A program made the position numbers and the translations under genes. A DNA stretch of 64,000 nucleotides from Flaccisagitta enflata (Eukaryota; Chaetognatha; Sagittoidea; Aphragmophora). Location: NCBI GenBank assembly GCA_965153355.1, contig OZ231128.1:32302001-32366000 (forward strand), read 5' to 3'. Below are positions 48,580-60,295 of this stretch, in pieces. Position 1 is the first letter of the stretch; each line of letters starts with the position of its first letter. The notes under the pieces were generated by a model. It was given only the letters and a program-made list of their open reading frames with translations. It had not been told where the DNA came from and did no database searches.

Positions 48580-50566
48580 GAAAGGAGACAATAGGCTGAG
48601 TCTGAAACATTAGGGGGTATTTTGAGCATTTTCAAAGTGTCACAGTTGTAAAAATGCAACCACATTGATGATTTTTGGTGTGCATCCTCCTTGAACATTG
48701 TACTTTGACTAAAAAATGGAATTTTGGGCTGAACTGCCTACAAAATGACCAATTTACCCCCTTTTACCTAGCACTACCTTGTCAAATATGGATTTTTGAA
48801 GCTTGACAACTCAAAATCTATTATCAATATAATAAAAATAGATTTTTTTTCCCAAGGTATCCTGAACTGTTATGCTGTTAGATGTTATAGGGATTTGGGC
48901 TAAAAATCCAAATCCACCAGTTTGTTTTTTTTAATATTGTCCTCAAGCCAACTCCACTACTTTTTGACCAAATTTGCATAAATATCGTATATTACTTCCA
49001 TTTGAGTTTTTTGCAGTCAAATTCTATAATCTAAGTCCAAAAACTCTTTCAATCCACTCATCAGCACTTCAGCTAAGGGCCGACTGCTACCTTACTCAAC
49101 CTCTAGGCTCAGAACGAGATCTTATGTTTTCCTAGTTCTAATATCAGCGTGAGAGGCCCGAGGCGTTGTCTCCTGTCTTATTAAGAGGGGGTCATATACA
49201 TATTTTGAAAAACTGATCTGAAACCATCAGAAACTGAGAAAAAGAGAACTTAGAATGCTGAAAAACAAGATTGGGGCCATTTGCTAGACATACTAGGCCC
49301 AAAACAGGTCAAAAATGGCTTGAAAAAACCCCTATTTTGCTCTTATTTTGAGAAGGTTAAAATTAAGGAGAATTTAAGCCTTATTTGGTGGATTTTTCTC
49401 AAATTTTGGGTTCTATGAATGTTTTAAAGGTATTTTTAACTTGTTTACATGTTACATGCTTACCTAGTCAAAAAATAAACAAACAAACCAAAAAATACAG
49501 GTTTGATACTATCAAGATTCTCTTATAAAGAGGGGGTCACTATACATATTTTGAAAAACTGTTCTAAAACCATCAGAAATTAAGAAAAAGAGAACTTAGA
49601 ATGCTGAAAAACAAGATTGGGGCCATTTGCTAGACATACTAAGCCCAAAACAGGTCAAAAATGGCTTGAAAAACCCCTATTTTGCTCTTATTTTGAGAAG
49701 GTTAAAATTAAGGAGAATTTAAGCCTTATTTGGTGGATTTTTCTCAAATTTTGGGTTCTATGAATGGTTTTAAAGGTGTTTTCAACTTGTTTACATGTTA
49801 GCATGCTTACCTAGTCAAAAAATAAACAAACAAGCCAAAAAATACAGGTTTGATACTATCGAGATTCTCTTATAATTAAGAGGGGGTCACTATACATATT
49901 TTGAAAAACTGATCTGAAACCATCAGAAACTAAGAAAAAGAGAACTTAGAATGCTGAAAAACAAGATTGGGGCCATTTGCTAGACATACTAAGCCCAAAA
50001 CAGGTCAAAAATGGCTTGAAAAACCCCTATTTTGCTCTTATTTTGAGAAGGTTAAAATTAAGGAGAATTTAAGCCTTATTTGGTGGATTTTTCTCAAATT
50101 TTGGGTTCTATGAATGGTTTTAAAGGTGTTTTCAACTTGTTTACATGTTAGCATGCTTACCTAGTCAAAAAATAAACAAACAAGCCAAAAATACAGGTTT
50201 GATACTATCGAGATTCTCTTATAAGGGGGTCACTATACATATTTTGAAAAACTGATCTGAAAACATCAGAAACTAAGAAAAAGAGAACTTAGAATGCTGA
50301 AAAACAAGATTGGGGCCATTTGCTAGACATACTAACAAAACAGGTCAAAAATGGCTTGAAAAAACCCCTATTTTGCTCTTATTTTGAGAAGGTTAAAATT
50401 AAGGAGAATTTAAGCCTTATTTGGTGGATTTTTCTCAAATTTTGGGTTCTATGAATGGTTTTAAAGGTATTTTCAACTTGTTTACATGTTAGCATGCTTA
50501 CTTAGTCAAAAAATAAACAAACAAGCCAAAAAATACAGGTTTGATACTATCAAGATTCTCTTATAA
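48580..50566 (+). repeat. array block 10: diverged B + 4 A
   Basis: The most degraded B (48580 to about 49179), with several deletions around 48800-48910 and 49075-49170. Confidence 0.93.
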
Positions 50567-52568
50567 GAAGGGAGACAATAGGCTGAGTCTGAAAGATTAG
50601 GGGTATTTTGAGCATTTTCAAAGTTGTGTCACAGTTGTAAAAATGCAACCACATTGATGATTTTTGGTGTGCATCCTCCTTGAACATTGTACTTTGACAA
50701 AAAAATGGAATTTTGGGCTGAACTGCCTACAAAATGACCAATTTACCCCTTTTACCTACCACTACCTTGTCAAATATGGATTTTTGAAGCTTGACAACCC
50801 CAAATCTATCATCAATATATCCAAAATATGAATTTTCCCAAGGTATCCTGAACTTGGGTTATGCCTATTAGATGTTACTTAAGGGATTTGGGCTAAAAAA
50901 ATCCAAATCCACCAGTTTGTTTTTTCCTAATATTGTCCTCAAGCCAACTCCACTACTTTTTGACCAAATTTGCATAAATATCGTATATTACTTCCATTTG
51001 AGTTTTTTGCAGTCAAATTCTATAATCTAAGTCCAAAAACTCTTTCAATCCACTCATCAGCACTTCAGCTAGGCCAAACTCAAAAATTGCTACTTACTCA
51101 ACCTCTAGGCTCAGAACGAGATCTTATGTTTTCCTAGTTCTACCTTATCAGCGAGAAGGTCGCGAGGGGCGTTGTCTCCTGTCTTATTAAGAGGGTCACC
51201 TATACATGAAAAACTGATCTGAAACCATCAGAAACTAAGAAAAAGAGAACTTAGAATGCTGAAAAACAAGATTGGGGCCATTTGCTAGACATACTAAGCC
51301 CAAAACAGGTCAAATGGCTTGAAAAAACCCCTATTTTACTCTTATTTGAGAAGGTTAAAATTAAGGAGAATTTAAGCCTTATTTGGTGGATTTTTCTCAA
51401 ATTTTGGGTTCTATGAATGGTTTTAAAGGTATTTTTAACTTGTTTACATGTTAGCATGCTTACCTAGTCAAAAAATAAACAAACAATCCAAAAAATACAG
51501 GTTTGATACTATCAAGATTCTCTTATAAAGAGGGGGTCACTATACATATTTTGAAAAACTGTTCTAAAACCATCAGAAATTGAGAAAAAGATAACTTAGA
51601 ATGCTCAAAAATAAGATTGGGGCCATTTGCTAGACGTACAAGGCCCAAAACAGGTCTAAAATAGCTTGAAAAACCCCTATTTTGCTCTTATTTTGAGAAG
51701 GTCAAAATTGAGGAGAATTTGAGCCTTATTTGGTGGATTTTTCTCAAATTTTGGGTTCTATGAATGGTTTTAAAGGTATTTTTAACTTGTTTACATGTTA
51801 GCATGCTTACCTAGTCAAAAAATAAACAAACAATCCAAAAAATACAGGTTTGATACTATCGAGATTCTCTTATAATTAGGGGGTCACTATACATATTTTG
51901 AAAAACTGATCTGAAACCATCAGAAACTGAGAAAAAGAGAACTTAGAATGCTGAAAAACAAGATTGGGGCCATTTGCTAGACATACTAAGCCCAAAACAG
52001 GTCAAAATGGCTTGAAAAAACCCCTATTTTGCTCTTATTTTGAGAAGGTTAAAATTAAGGAGAATTTAAGCCTTATTTGGTGGATTTTTCTCAAATTTTG
52101 GGTTCTATGAATGGTTTAAAGGTGTTTTCAACTTGTTTACATGTTAGCATGCTTACCTAGTCAAAAAATAAACAAACAAGCCAAAAATACAGGTTTGATA
52201 CTATCGAGATTCTCTTATAAGAGGGGGTCACTATACATATTTTTGAAAAACTGATCTGAAACCATCAGAAACTAAGAAAAAGAGAACTTAGAATGCTGAA
52301 AAACAAGATTGGGGCCATTTGCTAGACATACTAAGCCCAAAACAGGTCAAAAATGGCTTGAAAAAAACCCTATTTTGCTCTTATTTTGAGAAGGTTAAAA
52401 TTAAGGAGAATTTAAGCCTTATTTGGTGGATTTTTCTCAAATTTTGGGTTCTATGAATGGTTTTAAAGGTGTTTTCAACTTGTTTACATGTTAGCATGCT
52501 TACCTAGTCAAAAAATAAACAAACAAGCCAAAAAATACAGGTTTGATACTATCGAGATTCTCTTATAA
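50567..52568 (+). repeat. array block 11: B + 4 A
   Basis: The second A (about 51527) is the most diverged A in the array (GGTCTAAAATAGC, GGTCAAAATTGAGG, ATTTGAGCC). Confidence 0.93.
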
Positions 52569-53190
52569 GAAGGGAGACAATAGGCTGAGTCTGAAACATT
52601 AGGGGGTATTTTGAGCATTTTCAAAGCTGTGTCACAGTTGTAAAAATGCAACCACATTGATGATTTTTGGTGTGCATCCTCCTTGAACATTGTACTTTGA
52701 CTAAAAAATGGAATTTTGGGCTGAACTGCCTACAAAATGACTAATTTACCCCTTTTACCTACCACTACCTTGTCAAATATGGATTTTTGAAGCTTGACAA
52801 CCCCAAATCTATCATCAATATATCCAAAAAATGAATTTTCCCAAGGTATCCTGAACTTGGGTTATGCTGTTTAGATGTTACTTAAGGGATTTGGGCTAAA
52901 AAAATCCAAATCCACCAGTTTGTTTTTTCCTAATATTGTCCTCAAGCCAACTCCACTACTTTTTGACCAAATTTGCATAAATATCGTATATTACTTCCAT
53001 TTGAGTTTTTTGCAGTCAAATTCTATAATCTAAGTCCAAAAACTCTTTCAATCCACTCATCAGCACTTCAGCTAAGGAGCCGACTCAAAAATTGCTACCT
53101 TACTCAACCTCTAGGCTCAGAACGAGATCTTATGTTTTCCTAGTTCTACCTTATCAGCGTGAGAGGTCGCGAGGGGCGTTGTCTCCTGTC
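52569..53190 (+). repeat. array block 12: terminal B
   Basis: A full-length B close to consensus, despite lying next to diverged blocks. It ends ...TTGTCTCCTGTC, and the next four bases are AACT (53191-53194), matching those left of the array. Confidence 0.95.
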
Positions 53191-53330
53191 AACTAGTGTT
53201 TCACTTTCACCATCTCCACTTTATAAACTGTCTTAGATGACTTGGAATGAGCCTTAACAGAGAGTTCTTCAAATGATTTATGTGACTGTCTTATCCTGTG
53301 CTTCTAGTTTGTCATTTAGGAGCTCATTTA

Positions 53331-53815
53331 TGTTTGAAAAGTATGAAACCGCGTGAATATCCCTGCCCAACCGCTGCTGTAGGACCAGGTATTGTTTCCC
53401 CCGTGCAACAGTTTCCCTCTCTCCCTCCGGCTGTCCATCCCTCCGTATGTCCGTCCCTCCGTCTGTCCTCCATCTTTCCTATTTTTCCGTCCATGTCTCA
53501 ACTGGGTTCTTCTTGTTTTATCTCTAGAACCCTGGTTCACTCTTCATTAGTTACATTATTTTCGGAAATCAATTTTGTCTGAAAAGTAAGAAACCGCGAG
53601 AATAACCGCTACCCAGCCGATTCTGTAGGACTAGGTTTCCCCCGTGTAACAGTTTCCCTCCGTCCCTCCGTCTGTCCGTCCCTCCGTCTGTCCTCCATCT
53701 GTCCTAATTTTCCGTCCATGTCTCCGCTGGGTTCTGCTTGTTCTATCGCTAAAACCCTGGTTCACTATTCATTAGTCTGTTAGCTTTTTTTCGGAAATCA
53801 ATTTTGTTGCCAATT
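53331..53815 (+). repeat. two-copy tandem duplication, about 240 bp unit
   Basis: Copy 1 (about 53331-53575) and copy 2 (about 53578-53815) share GAAAAGTA-GAAACCGCG, TGTAGGAC-AGG, a (CCGT/CCTC) pyrimidine run, CCGTCCATGTCTC, AACCCTGGTTCACT and TTTCGGAAATCAATTTTGT. They are clearly diverged, so this is not recent. Confidence 0.85.
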
Positions 53816-53836
53816 TCGTCGTTTTCCGTTAAGCAG

Positions 53837-53838
<2 letters not shown>

Positions 53839-53876
<38 letters not shown>
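53839..53876. repeat. (AG)n tract
   Basis: About 18 AG units. Confidence 0.97.
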
Positions 53877-53879
<3 letters not shown>

Positions 53880-54039
53880 GATCCATCTGCCAAAATTCGT
53901 AGAGATTATTGTGAGATTCTCAGAATTTTTCTCGTTGATTTTTCTCCTTTCATCTCCTTTCATCTACTAACTTAAATCCCGTTACAATTTGGTTTCGGCA
54001 ACTACCTTTTGAATACGATTAGGGTTCGCGTTAAGGACA

Positions 54040-54795
54040 TACACTTTTTTTTTTTTATAAGCACGCTCCTTTTTTGGCTGAGGCTGAGCGTGCTTAGCAA
54101 AATCTTATTTTCGAGGCTGAAATGTGCTTAAGTGCGTGCTTATCATTTATCGGTAAGTAATTATCCTATTAAGTAAAGAACAAAGTACACAGTATAGATC
54201 AAAAACAGTATAGAACAAAGTACACAGTAGGGAATATAAAACAGTAAAGCATAGAGTATTGAATAATATAGAATAAAGTACAGTATAAAACACAGTAATG
54301 AATGTATTTTTTATAAGAAAATATACAGTATCTTTCACTGGCGTTGTCCTGCTTTCATATAAACCATGGGATGAGATTAGTATCATGACCTGATATACAT
54401 TTTTTTAGATTTTTGTTATTATTTAGTATCATGCTATATCTTTCTTTTGTGGTGGTGTTTTTTACAGCAATAAATTCTTATTAACAATAGTATCTTAGCA
54501 ATAATATTCCTAAATATTATTAGAAATTTAATTATTTTTATCATTATCAAAATCCTGAATGTACTGACTGACTGATATTATAGAGGATTTCAAATTCTAT
54601 CAAACTTTCCATTTATTTTTGTGAAATTCCAACCATAAATGTATAAAAATTGGAATATTTTTGGAAAATCATCAATAATTTTTTTCAAATGGAAAATCTC
54701 AGCCTGGAGCGTGCTTAGCAATGTGCTTAAATTTTCCCAATATCTGAGGCTGGGCGTGCTTATAAACGAGGTGCTTATAAAAAAAAAAGAGTGTA
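54040..54795. mobile_element. 756 bp TIR element with homopolymer ends
   Basis: The left end is TACACT, a T run, then ATAAGCACGCTCC. The right end is its inverted counterpart, GTGCTTATA, an A run and GAGTGTA. Subterminal GCGTGCTTAG/ATAAGCACGC words repeat in both orientations. The interior has degenerate AGTATAGAACAAAGTACAC repeats (about 54178-54300). TA is present at both ends. No coding capacity. Confidence 0.75.
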
Positions 54796-55998
54796 TACAG
54801 CCCTATATGGAGTGGAGCCTGTGTGCATGTTCTTTCGCAAGAAGTACATGCGCAATTGCGCATGCATCTTCAAATTCTCAAACCACTGAAAAAACGAAAA
54901 ATGTTGTCGGCAGACGGACCAACAACCGAACGGATCAACAAAAATGACAACCTACCTCTACAGGGTCTCGTGTACTCAACTAAAATTCGAATGCTCGTAA
55001 TTTCCAAAGCATGCGCATGCAAATTCGAATATACACGCAGTATCGCCAATGCACACCCACGACCGCGCACGCACGTCAGCAAACAACGCCTTCGCGCACT
55101 TTTTTTCTCTCCAACAAACGACGACGTCGAAGTTGGATGATTGCTGCTCTCGTTAGCGGCCGATAATGACGACAAACTTGACCTTTTTCCACTGAACTTC
55201 ATCGCAAAGGCAGAGAGCCGCGGAATTCCGGAAGCCTTTAAGCTTCATTTTCGCCGTTTTTACTGATTTTTCTCTTGTTTGCCTTGAACCTTGAGACCTT
55301 TGAAATGATCTGCGATTCGTTAATTCAGCGATTCTGGTCTCAAGCATATTTCGAATCATCGTTAACAAGCATATTTCAGTTGCTTGTAAGCATATCGTGT
55401 TTCGTGTAACATTTGCGTGCTTCACATAGCAAAAGTTGGTTATTTCTTCTTATGTCTTACCTTCTTTACCTAATATAGAGTGGTCAATTTTAGAACCCCG
55501 CCCATTCTTTATCTTATGTTTTTTAGAAAATTCATTTTGAAGACGTAATTAGCATAATGCTGTGGGATAAAACAACATGCTATAATCATTGATTAAGCTA
55601 TTACTATTTTTTTTTCTTTATACAATTATTAATCTGCTTTTAAGGAAAGCTCTTTCACAGTTTATGTTCTGATATTTTAATCAATTCTCACAAATAGTTG
55701 TCTGTTTAGTAACAAAGCCACACCGGATTTTGCTGATTTCTGGGAATTCTGTGGGAACTTTAAAGCAAAAACAAAAACAGAAGATAAAGGAATATTAAAA
55801 AAAAAAAATATTATTTTTATGATTTTTGCTCTACCATATTAACTAAATAAGGTGATGGGATACTCCAAACTTTTGCTATGTGACGCACCCAAGCGTAACA
55901 TTGATTCTCGTTTGCAAAGCTTTGATCCTTGGACGCGCTCATTGTACCCACATAAGAAGAGATGTAATCCTCGTTGATATATTTTGGATCTTCGAAGT
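54796..55998. other. no recognisable gene
   Basis: Moderately AT-rich, non-repetitive DNA with open frames up to about 110 codons on both strands. None shows a domain or start context I can recognise. This is the stretch most likely to hide an exon, but I cannot support one. Confidence 0.45.
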
Positions 55999-56004
55999 CA
56001 CATT

Positions 56005-56072
56005 CTGGATCCTCGTTAGCCTTAATATGGATCCTCTTTAGCCTTAATGCGGATCCTCGTAAGCCAAATTTG
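56005..56072. repeat. 22 bp minisatellite, three copies
   Basis: Three copies of a GGATCCTCGTTAGCCTTAAT-like unit plus a degenerate fourth. Confidence 0.8.
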
Positions 56073-56598
56073 GATCTCATTAAGTCGTATCTGAGATAAT
56101 TGTTGTTGTAATTTCTCCTAAATCCCTCTTTCTCCTTTCTAATAATATGACCAAGAGGGCCATGATGGATATTAACAAGTTCACATTTTACTCGCCATTA
56201 AATAACTTCAGTCGTGAAATGATGGAAGTGACTTATTTGGAAAAAAGTCGAAGAGACGAAGTCCCTTCGGTCTTTTTGAGTTCTGCAGAGAAAAACGGAT
56301 TTCCCTTTGTTTTATGAGGCGTTTGGGCAAGTTGGTGCATTTTTCGGGCAGAACGAGACTACGCATGAAATTAATAGCTAAGAAAGAGCTAATTCTCCTC
56401 TTTCAGATGACGCCAAGCAGAATTCTGTGCGATTGATAGTTTTGGAGCTATGATTTTTTAAATCTTTTAATATTTTTTCGCACTTTTCATATTTTTCCCA
56501 AAAACGAGGAATTGAGTTAATTGAAGTCTACTTGAACTTTGAAATGTCCCAGGTGATGATTGTGCATCCTGGCAGCACAGTCTCTCTCTCATTTCAAC
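56073..56598. other. no recognisable feature
   Basis: AT-rich DNA with no repeat or gene that I can support. Confidence 0.5.
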
Positions 56599-56599
56599 T

Positions 56600-56745
56600 C
56601 TGGACTCTATGAGAGGCTTTGTCTGTCAGTCCATCCATTGGTCTGTTGGTCCGTTTGTCGGTCCGAGTTGAAAAGTGGAAAAACAAGCGGTCTAGATGCT
56701 TGTGTGTTGGGGTTGGGGTGTGGATGGGGGTTGGATGCCTCTCTC
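56600..56745 (+). repeat. dispersed GTCC-rich repeat, copy 2
   Basis: Same block order as 18700-18900: GGCTTTGTC, GTCC-type run, GTTGAAAAGTG, G-rich GGGGGTTGGATGCC. Confidence 0.55.
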
Positions 56746-57565
56746 TCAAACAGAGAAACACATGTAGAGAGTGGAACAAACCAAAAAGATGCCAGAAAAA
56801 AAAAGGCAATCAACCAGACAAAACACAATCACAAAAAATTCCAAAACATCGCACTTACGACTTTTTTCCTACGGCGAGAGTCGCCTTTATTGGTATTTCG
56901 CTCTATTTCGTGATAACTTTTGATTTTCTGAAAAAAAACTTGAAATTGGGGGGGAAAAAACCAAGGACACTCAAAATGAAGAGCCTTATGGCCCAAGGAG
57001 AAACATCACTTGAAATTTACAGCGTAGTCTTCGCCATTACTTTCGTAATCATGTCCACCATTATATATATACAGTCGCTCCATCCGTGACGACCTATACC
57101 TCAAACTTAATTTTCTATCTTCACCAAGTTTGCGACAGTCTTCGGCCCACATACATCCAATATATATGCAATGCACACGTCGTTATCAGGTCAGCCACAA
57201 GCGCATCGTACCGTTATTACTCTCAGGCTAGGCTTAATACACTACCTTTACCACAGATTCACCGATATGTTGATTGCAATGTGGTTGTCCAATGCCATCA
57301 CTGTCGCTGATATGACCCAGTTCCCATCACTACCACCATTCTAACCGCTACTTCCCTCACCGTAATCTTAATTCTCCACCTTTACCACAGATGCCACAGA
57401 TGTGTTTATTGCAATTGTGGCTTCCACCCGACAGAGAGTCGTTTGTGGAAATGAATTTGGAATAAAAGCAATCGGGCAAAAAACAAATCAAATGCTCCCG
57501 GTAGAAAATCTATTTGTTGATTATGTGATTTGGAAAGAAAAGAATGGAGGAAGAAAAGAAGAACA
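56746..57565. other. no recognisable gene
   Basis: Contains a weak direct repeat (CCTTTACCACAGAT near 57246 and 57379). Otherwise nothing is supported. Confidence 0.45.
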
Positions 57566-57567
57566 GA

Positions 57568-57614
57568 AAAATAAGAGATAGAAAGAAAGAAAGAGAAAAA
57601 GAAAGAAAGAAGGA

Positions 57615-57662
<48 letters not shown>

Positions 57663-57676
57663 GAAAGAAAGAAATA

Positions 57677-57712
<36 letters not shown>

Positions 57713-57713
57713 G

Positions 57714-57799
<86 letters not shown>

Positions 57800-57816
57800 G
57801 AGAAAAAGAAAGAAGG
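57568..57816. repeat. (GAAA)n tetranucleotide tract
   Basis: About 60 units with occasional GAGA and TAAA interruptions. A purine-only strand for about 200 bp. Confidence 0.98.
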
Positions 57817-58169
57817 ATAGTATAGTATTAGTAAGGCTGAGAAAGATAGATCGGAGGGATTTACTAAAACCAATTTCAGCTTGAGATTCCGTTCAGCGCG
57901 ATCTTAATCATAATCTTAATTCTGTTCCTATTTCCTAATCACGCAGCTTCAACGCGCATATTCAATATGATTTTTATTCTCGTGTACACGGCTTAATGAT
58001 TGGTTGCGCCGTCCATCGGTCCGTTTGTCCGCTTGTCCATTTGTCCGTTGGCCCATCTGTCACAGTTCCTTTTAAAAGGTTTGATTTCGTTAACCGCGCG
58101 TACCTAGCTCCAAGCGATCATTGCTGCCATACTTCCGCCCTATTTGTTTTCGTTAATTTTCTCTGTCTG

Positions 58170-58172
58170 TTT

Positions 58173-58242
<70 letters not shown>

Positions 58243-58254
58243 GTACACTCACAT

Positions 58255-58294
<40 letters not shown>
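58170..58294. repeat. compound (CTGT)(CT)n(CA)n microsatellite
   Basis: It directly abuts the left end of the 58295 element. CA repeats also occur just right of that element (61850-61860), suggesting the element landed inside this microsatellite. Confidence 0.95.
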
Positions 58295-59024
58295 CACACC
58301 CCTCTACTGGAGCCGTGGGGATGCTTTTTAAAAAACTACTGTTTTTTCTTTGGATTTGCAAAGTATTGAGGTATATGAAGCCAAAATCACTTGAAATTAA
58401 ATATTCCGCAAGGAGAATTTTTCTAAATTTCCATTTTTTTATGGGTGGGAGGTACAGGCCATTTTCGTCATTTTCCACAAGACAAGCTTACTTCTAAAGC
58501 TTATATCTCCAAAACAAATTGACGAATTGACCTCAACTTAGGCTCATTTTAAAGAGCAGACACAGCTCTTTAAAATGAGCCCAAGTTGAGGTCAATTCAT
58601 CAATCCGTTTGGGAGCAACAGTCCTCCAAAGTTGATGGTATTTTCAGCCTACTCCATTAGAAGAGGGTAAATTCTAAAGCTTTTTTCTCCTAAACAAATT
58701 GACGGATTGACCTCAACTTGGGCTCATTTTAAAGAACAGACACAGCTCTTTAAAATGAGCCCAAGTTGAGGTCAATTCGATGATTCTTTTAGAAGCAGTA
58801 GTCCTCCAAAGTCGATGTTACTTTCAGCCTTATTTAACAGAACAAGGCAATTTTTAAAGCTTATATCTCAGAAACAAATTGAGCTGGAGACCTCAACTTG
58901 GGCTCATTTTGAAGAGAAGAGACAGTTGTTTAAAATGAGCCCAAGTTGAGGTCTCCAGCTCTATTTGTTTAGGAGCAGCGCTCTTCCAAAGGTGATCACA
59001 TTTTCAGAATCCAGGCAAATTTAG

Positions 59025-59154
<130 letters not shown>

Positions 59155-59210
59155 TCTGTTTCGGTTTTTTTCCGTCTTTCTGTCTTTGTCTCTCAGTCTC
59201 TCTGTCTTGT

Positions 59211-59318
<108 letters not shown>

Positions 59319-59338
59319 GCTCAAACGCACTCACACAC

Positions 59339-59954
59339 CACTATGCTTTCAAAAAGAATCTGAGTGAAAAATCACATAACTGTGGGTTTTTCTACATTTT
59401 TGTGTAGTGTTGGGGTGTGATCTCATGTACCTAGCCAAAATAAAATCATTCACCGAGCGCTTTTTGAGTAATCTTTCGAATGGAAAAAAAATTAGACCCA
59501 TTTTCAATGAATATTCTACCAAGTTGTATTAACCAATTTTTTGACTCCATATTGTTAGTCTACGCAAAATTCCCTTTCATTTGATAGGTCGCACTCTATA
59601 CTTATGTAAAAAATTAAAATTTTCAATTTTTGAGTCACCGTTACAAAAAAGTAACGGTGGCTCAAAAAATGAAAACTTTATTTCAAAATCAAACCATATA
59701 GTATGACCTATCAAATAGAGAATTTTGCATAGATTAACAATATGAAGTCAAAAAATAGATCAATACAACTCAGTAGAATCTTTATTGAAAATGGGTCTAA
59801 TTTTTTTTTCATTTTGAAGATTACTCAAAAAGCGCTCAGTGAATGATTTCATTTTAGCCAGTTACATGTTATCACACCCCAACACTACACAAAAATGCAG
59901 AGAAACCCACAGTTATGTGATTTTTCACTCAGATTTTTTTTGAAAGCACAGTGA
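59339..59954. mobile_element. 616 bp imperfect palindrome (nested foldback element)
   Basis: Left and right halves are inverted copies around about 59646 (centre CCGTTACAAAAAAGTAACGG). Identity is high over about 300 bp per arm, with blocks such as CACATAACTGTGGG and TTGGGGTGTGAT. The right edge lies two bases before the coding fragment at 59957, suggesting insertion into that coding sequence. Confidence 0.85.
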
Positions 59955-59956
59955 CA

Positions 59957-60295
59957 CATGAAGGTTGTTTCTCAACGACGTTTAATCTTGCATTTTGTGA
60001 GTTGATCAACGATTTCAAGCAAAAGTTCGAGGTTGTGCAAGAATACTGCTAAGACTTTCTTGAAGATGTCAAGGAACTCGGACTTACATGGAAAATCCAC
60101 ATCATCTGCATTCATTTGCCACAGTGGCTTGAAAGACACACGGTTGGAATGAGTTTGTACTCAGAGCAATGTGCCGAGTCGACCCATCATGATTTTTCAA
60201 AGACGAACAAGAGATTCAAGAGAGATATTTCGCATCCAGACCATGAAAAGCAGCTTTTGCGCAGTGTCGAGGAGCATGCCTCGCGCCGAATGTAG
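59957..60295 (+). pseudogene. decayed transposon-encoded protein, C-terminal fragment
   Basis: One frame reads coherently for about 112 codons with a single in-frame TAA (60050-60052), ending at TAG 60293-60295. Visible stretches are HEGCFSTTFNLAF, LINDFKQKFEVVQEY, TWKIHIICIHLPQWLE and YSEQCAESTHHDF followed by a basic segment. The Y-S-E-Q-x3-E-x3-H-x-D-F pattern resembles the C-terminus of uncharacterised transposon proteins that I recall from cnidarian and other invertebrate genomes; this is recollection, not a search. The N-terminus is missing and the left side is replaced by the 59339-59954 palindrome. It may be a remnant of the transposase that mobilised the surrounding element. Confidence 0.6.

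Larger units (their letters stand above)
22427..53190. repeat. 30.8 kb two-unit higher-order satellite array
   Basis: The array is made of unit A (about 348 bp, starting GAGGGGGTCACTATACAT and ending GAGATTCTCTTATAA) and unit B (about 618-623 bp, starting GAAGGGAGACAATAGGCTGA and ending CGTTGTCTCCTGTC). By my count there are 12 B and 67 A, arranged B-A1, B-A5, B-A5, B-A9, B-A13, B-A10, B-A5, B-A6, B-A5, B-A4, B-A4, B. All units are in one orientation. The array starts at the first base of a B and ends at the last base of a B. Copies are nearly identical in the left and centre and more diverged at about 45-52 kb. Many differences are homopolymer lengths. No protein-coding frame longer than 92 codons occurs. 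Confidence 0.97.

Noticed and set aside
22427-53190. CRISPR-like alternation of repeat and spacer
   Set aside because: Both components are repeated and hundreds of bases long, there are no unique spacers and no cas genes.
54823-55202. Host gene exon candidates of about 105-110 codons on both strands
   Set aside because: Overlapping frames on opposite strands, with no recognisable domain or splice evidence.
57406-57873. Phe/Leu/Ser-rich membrane-like protein
   Set aside because: Translation of the (GAAA)n tract on the minus strand.
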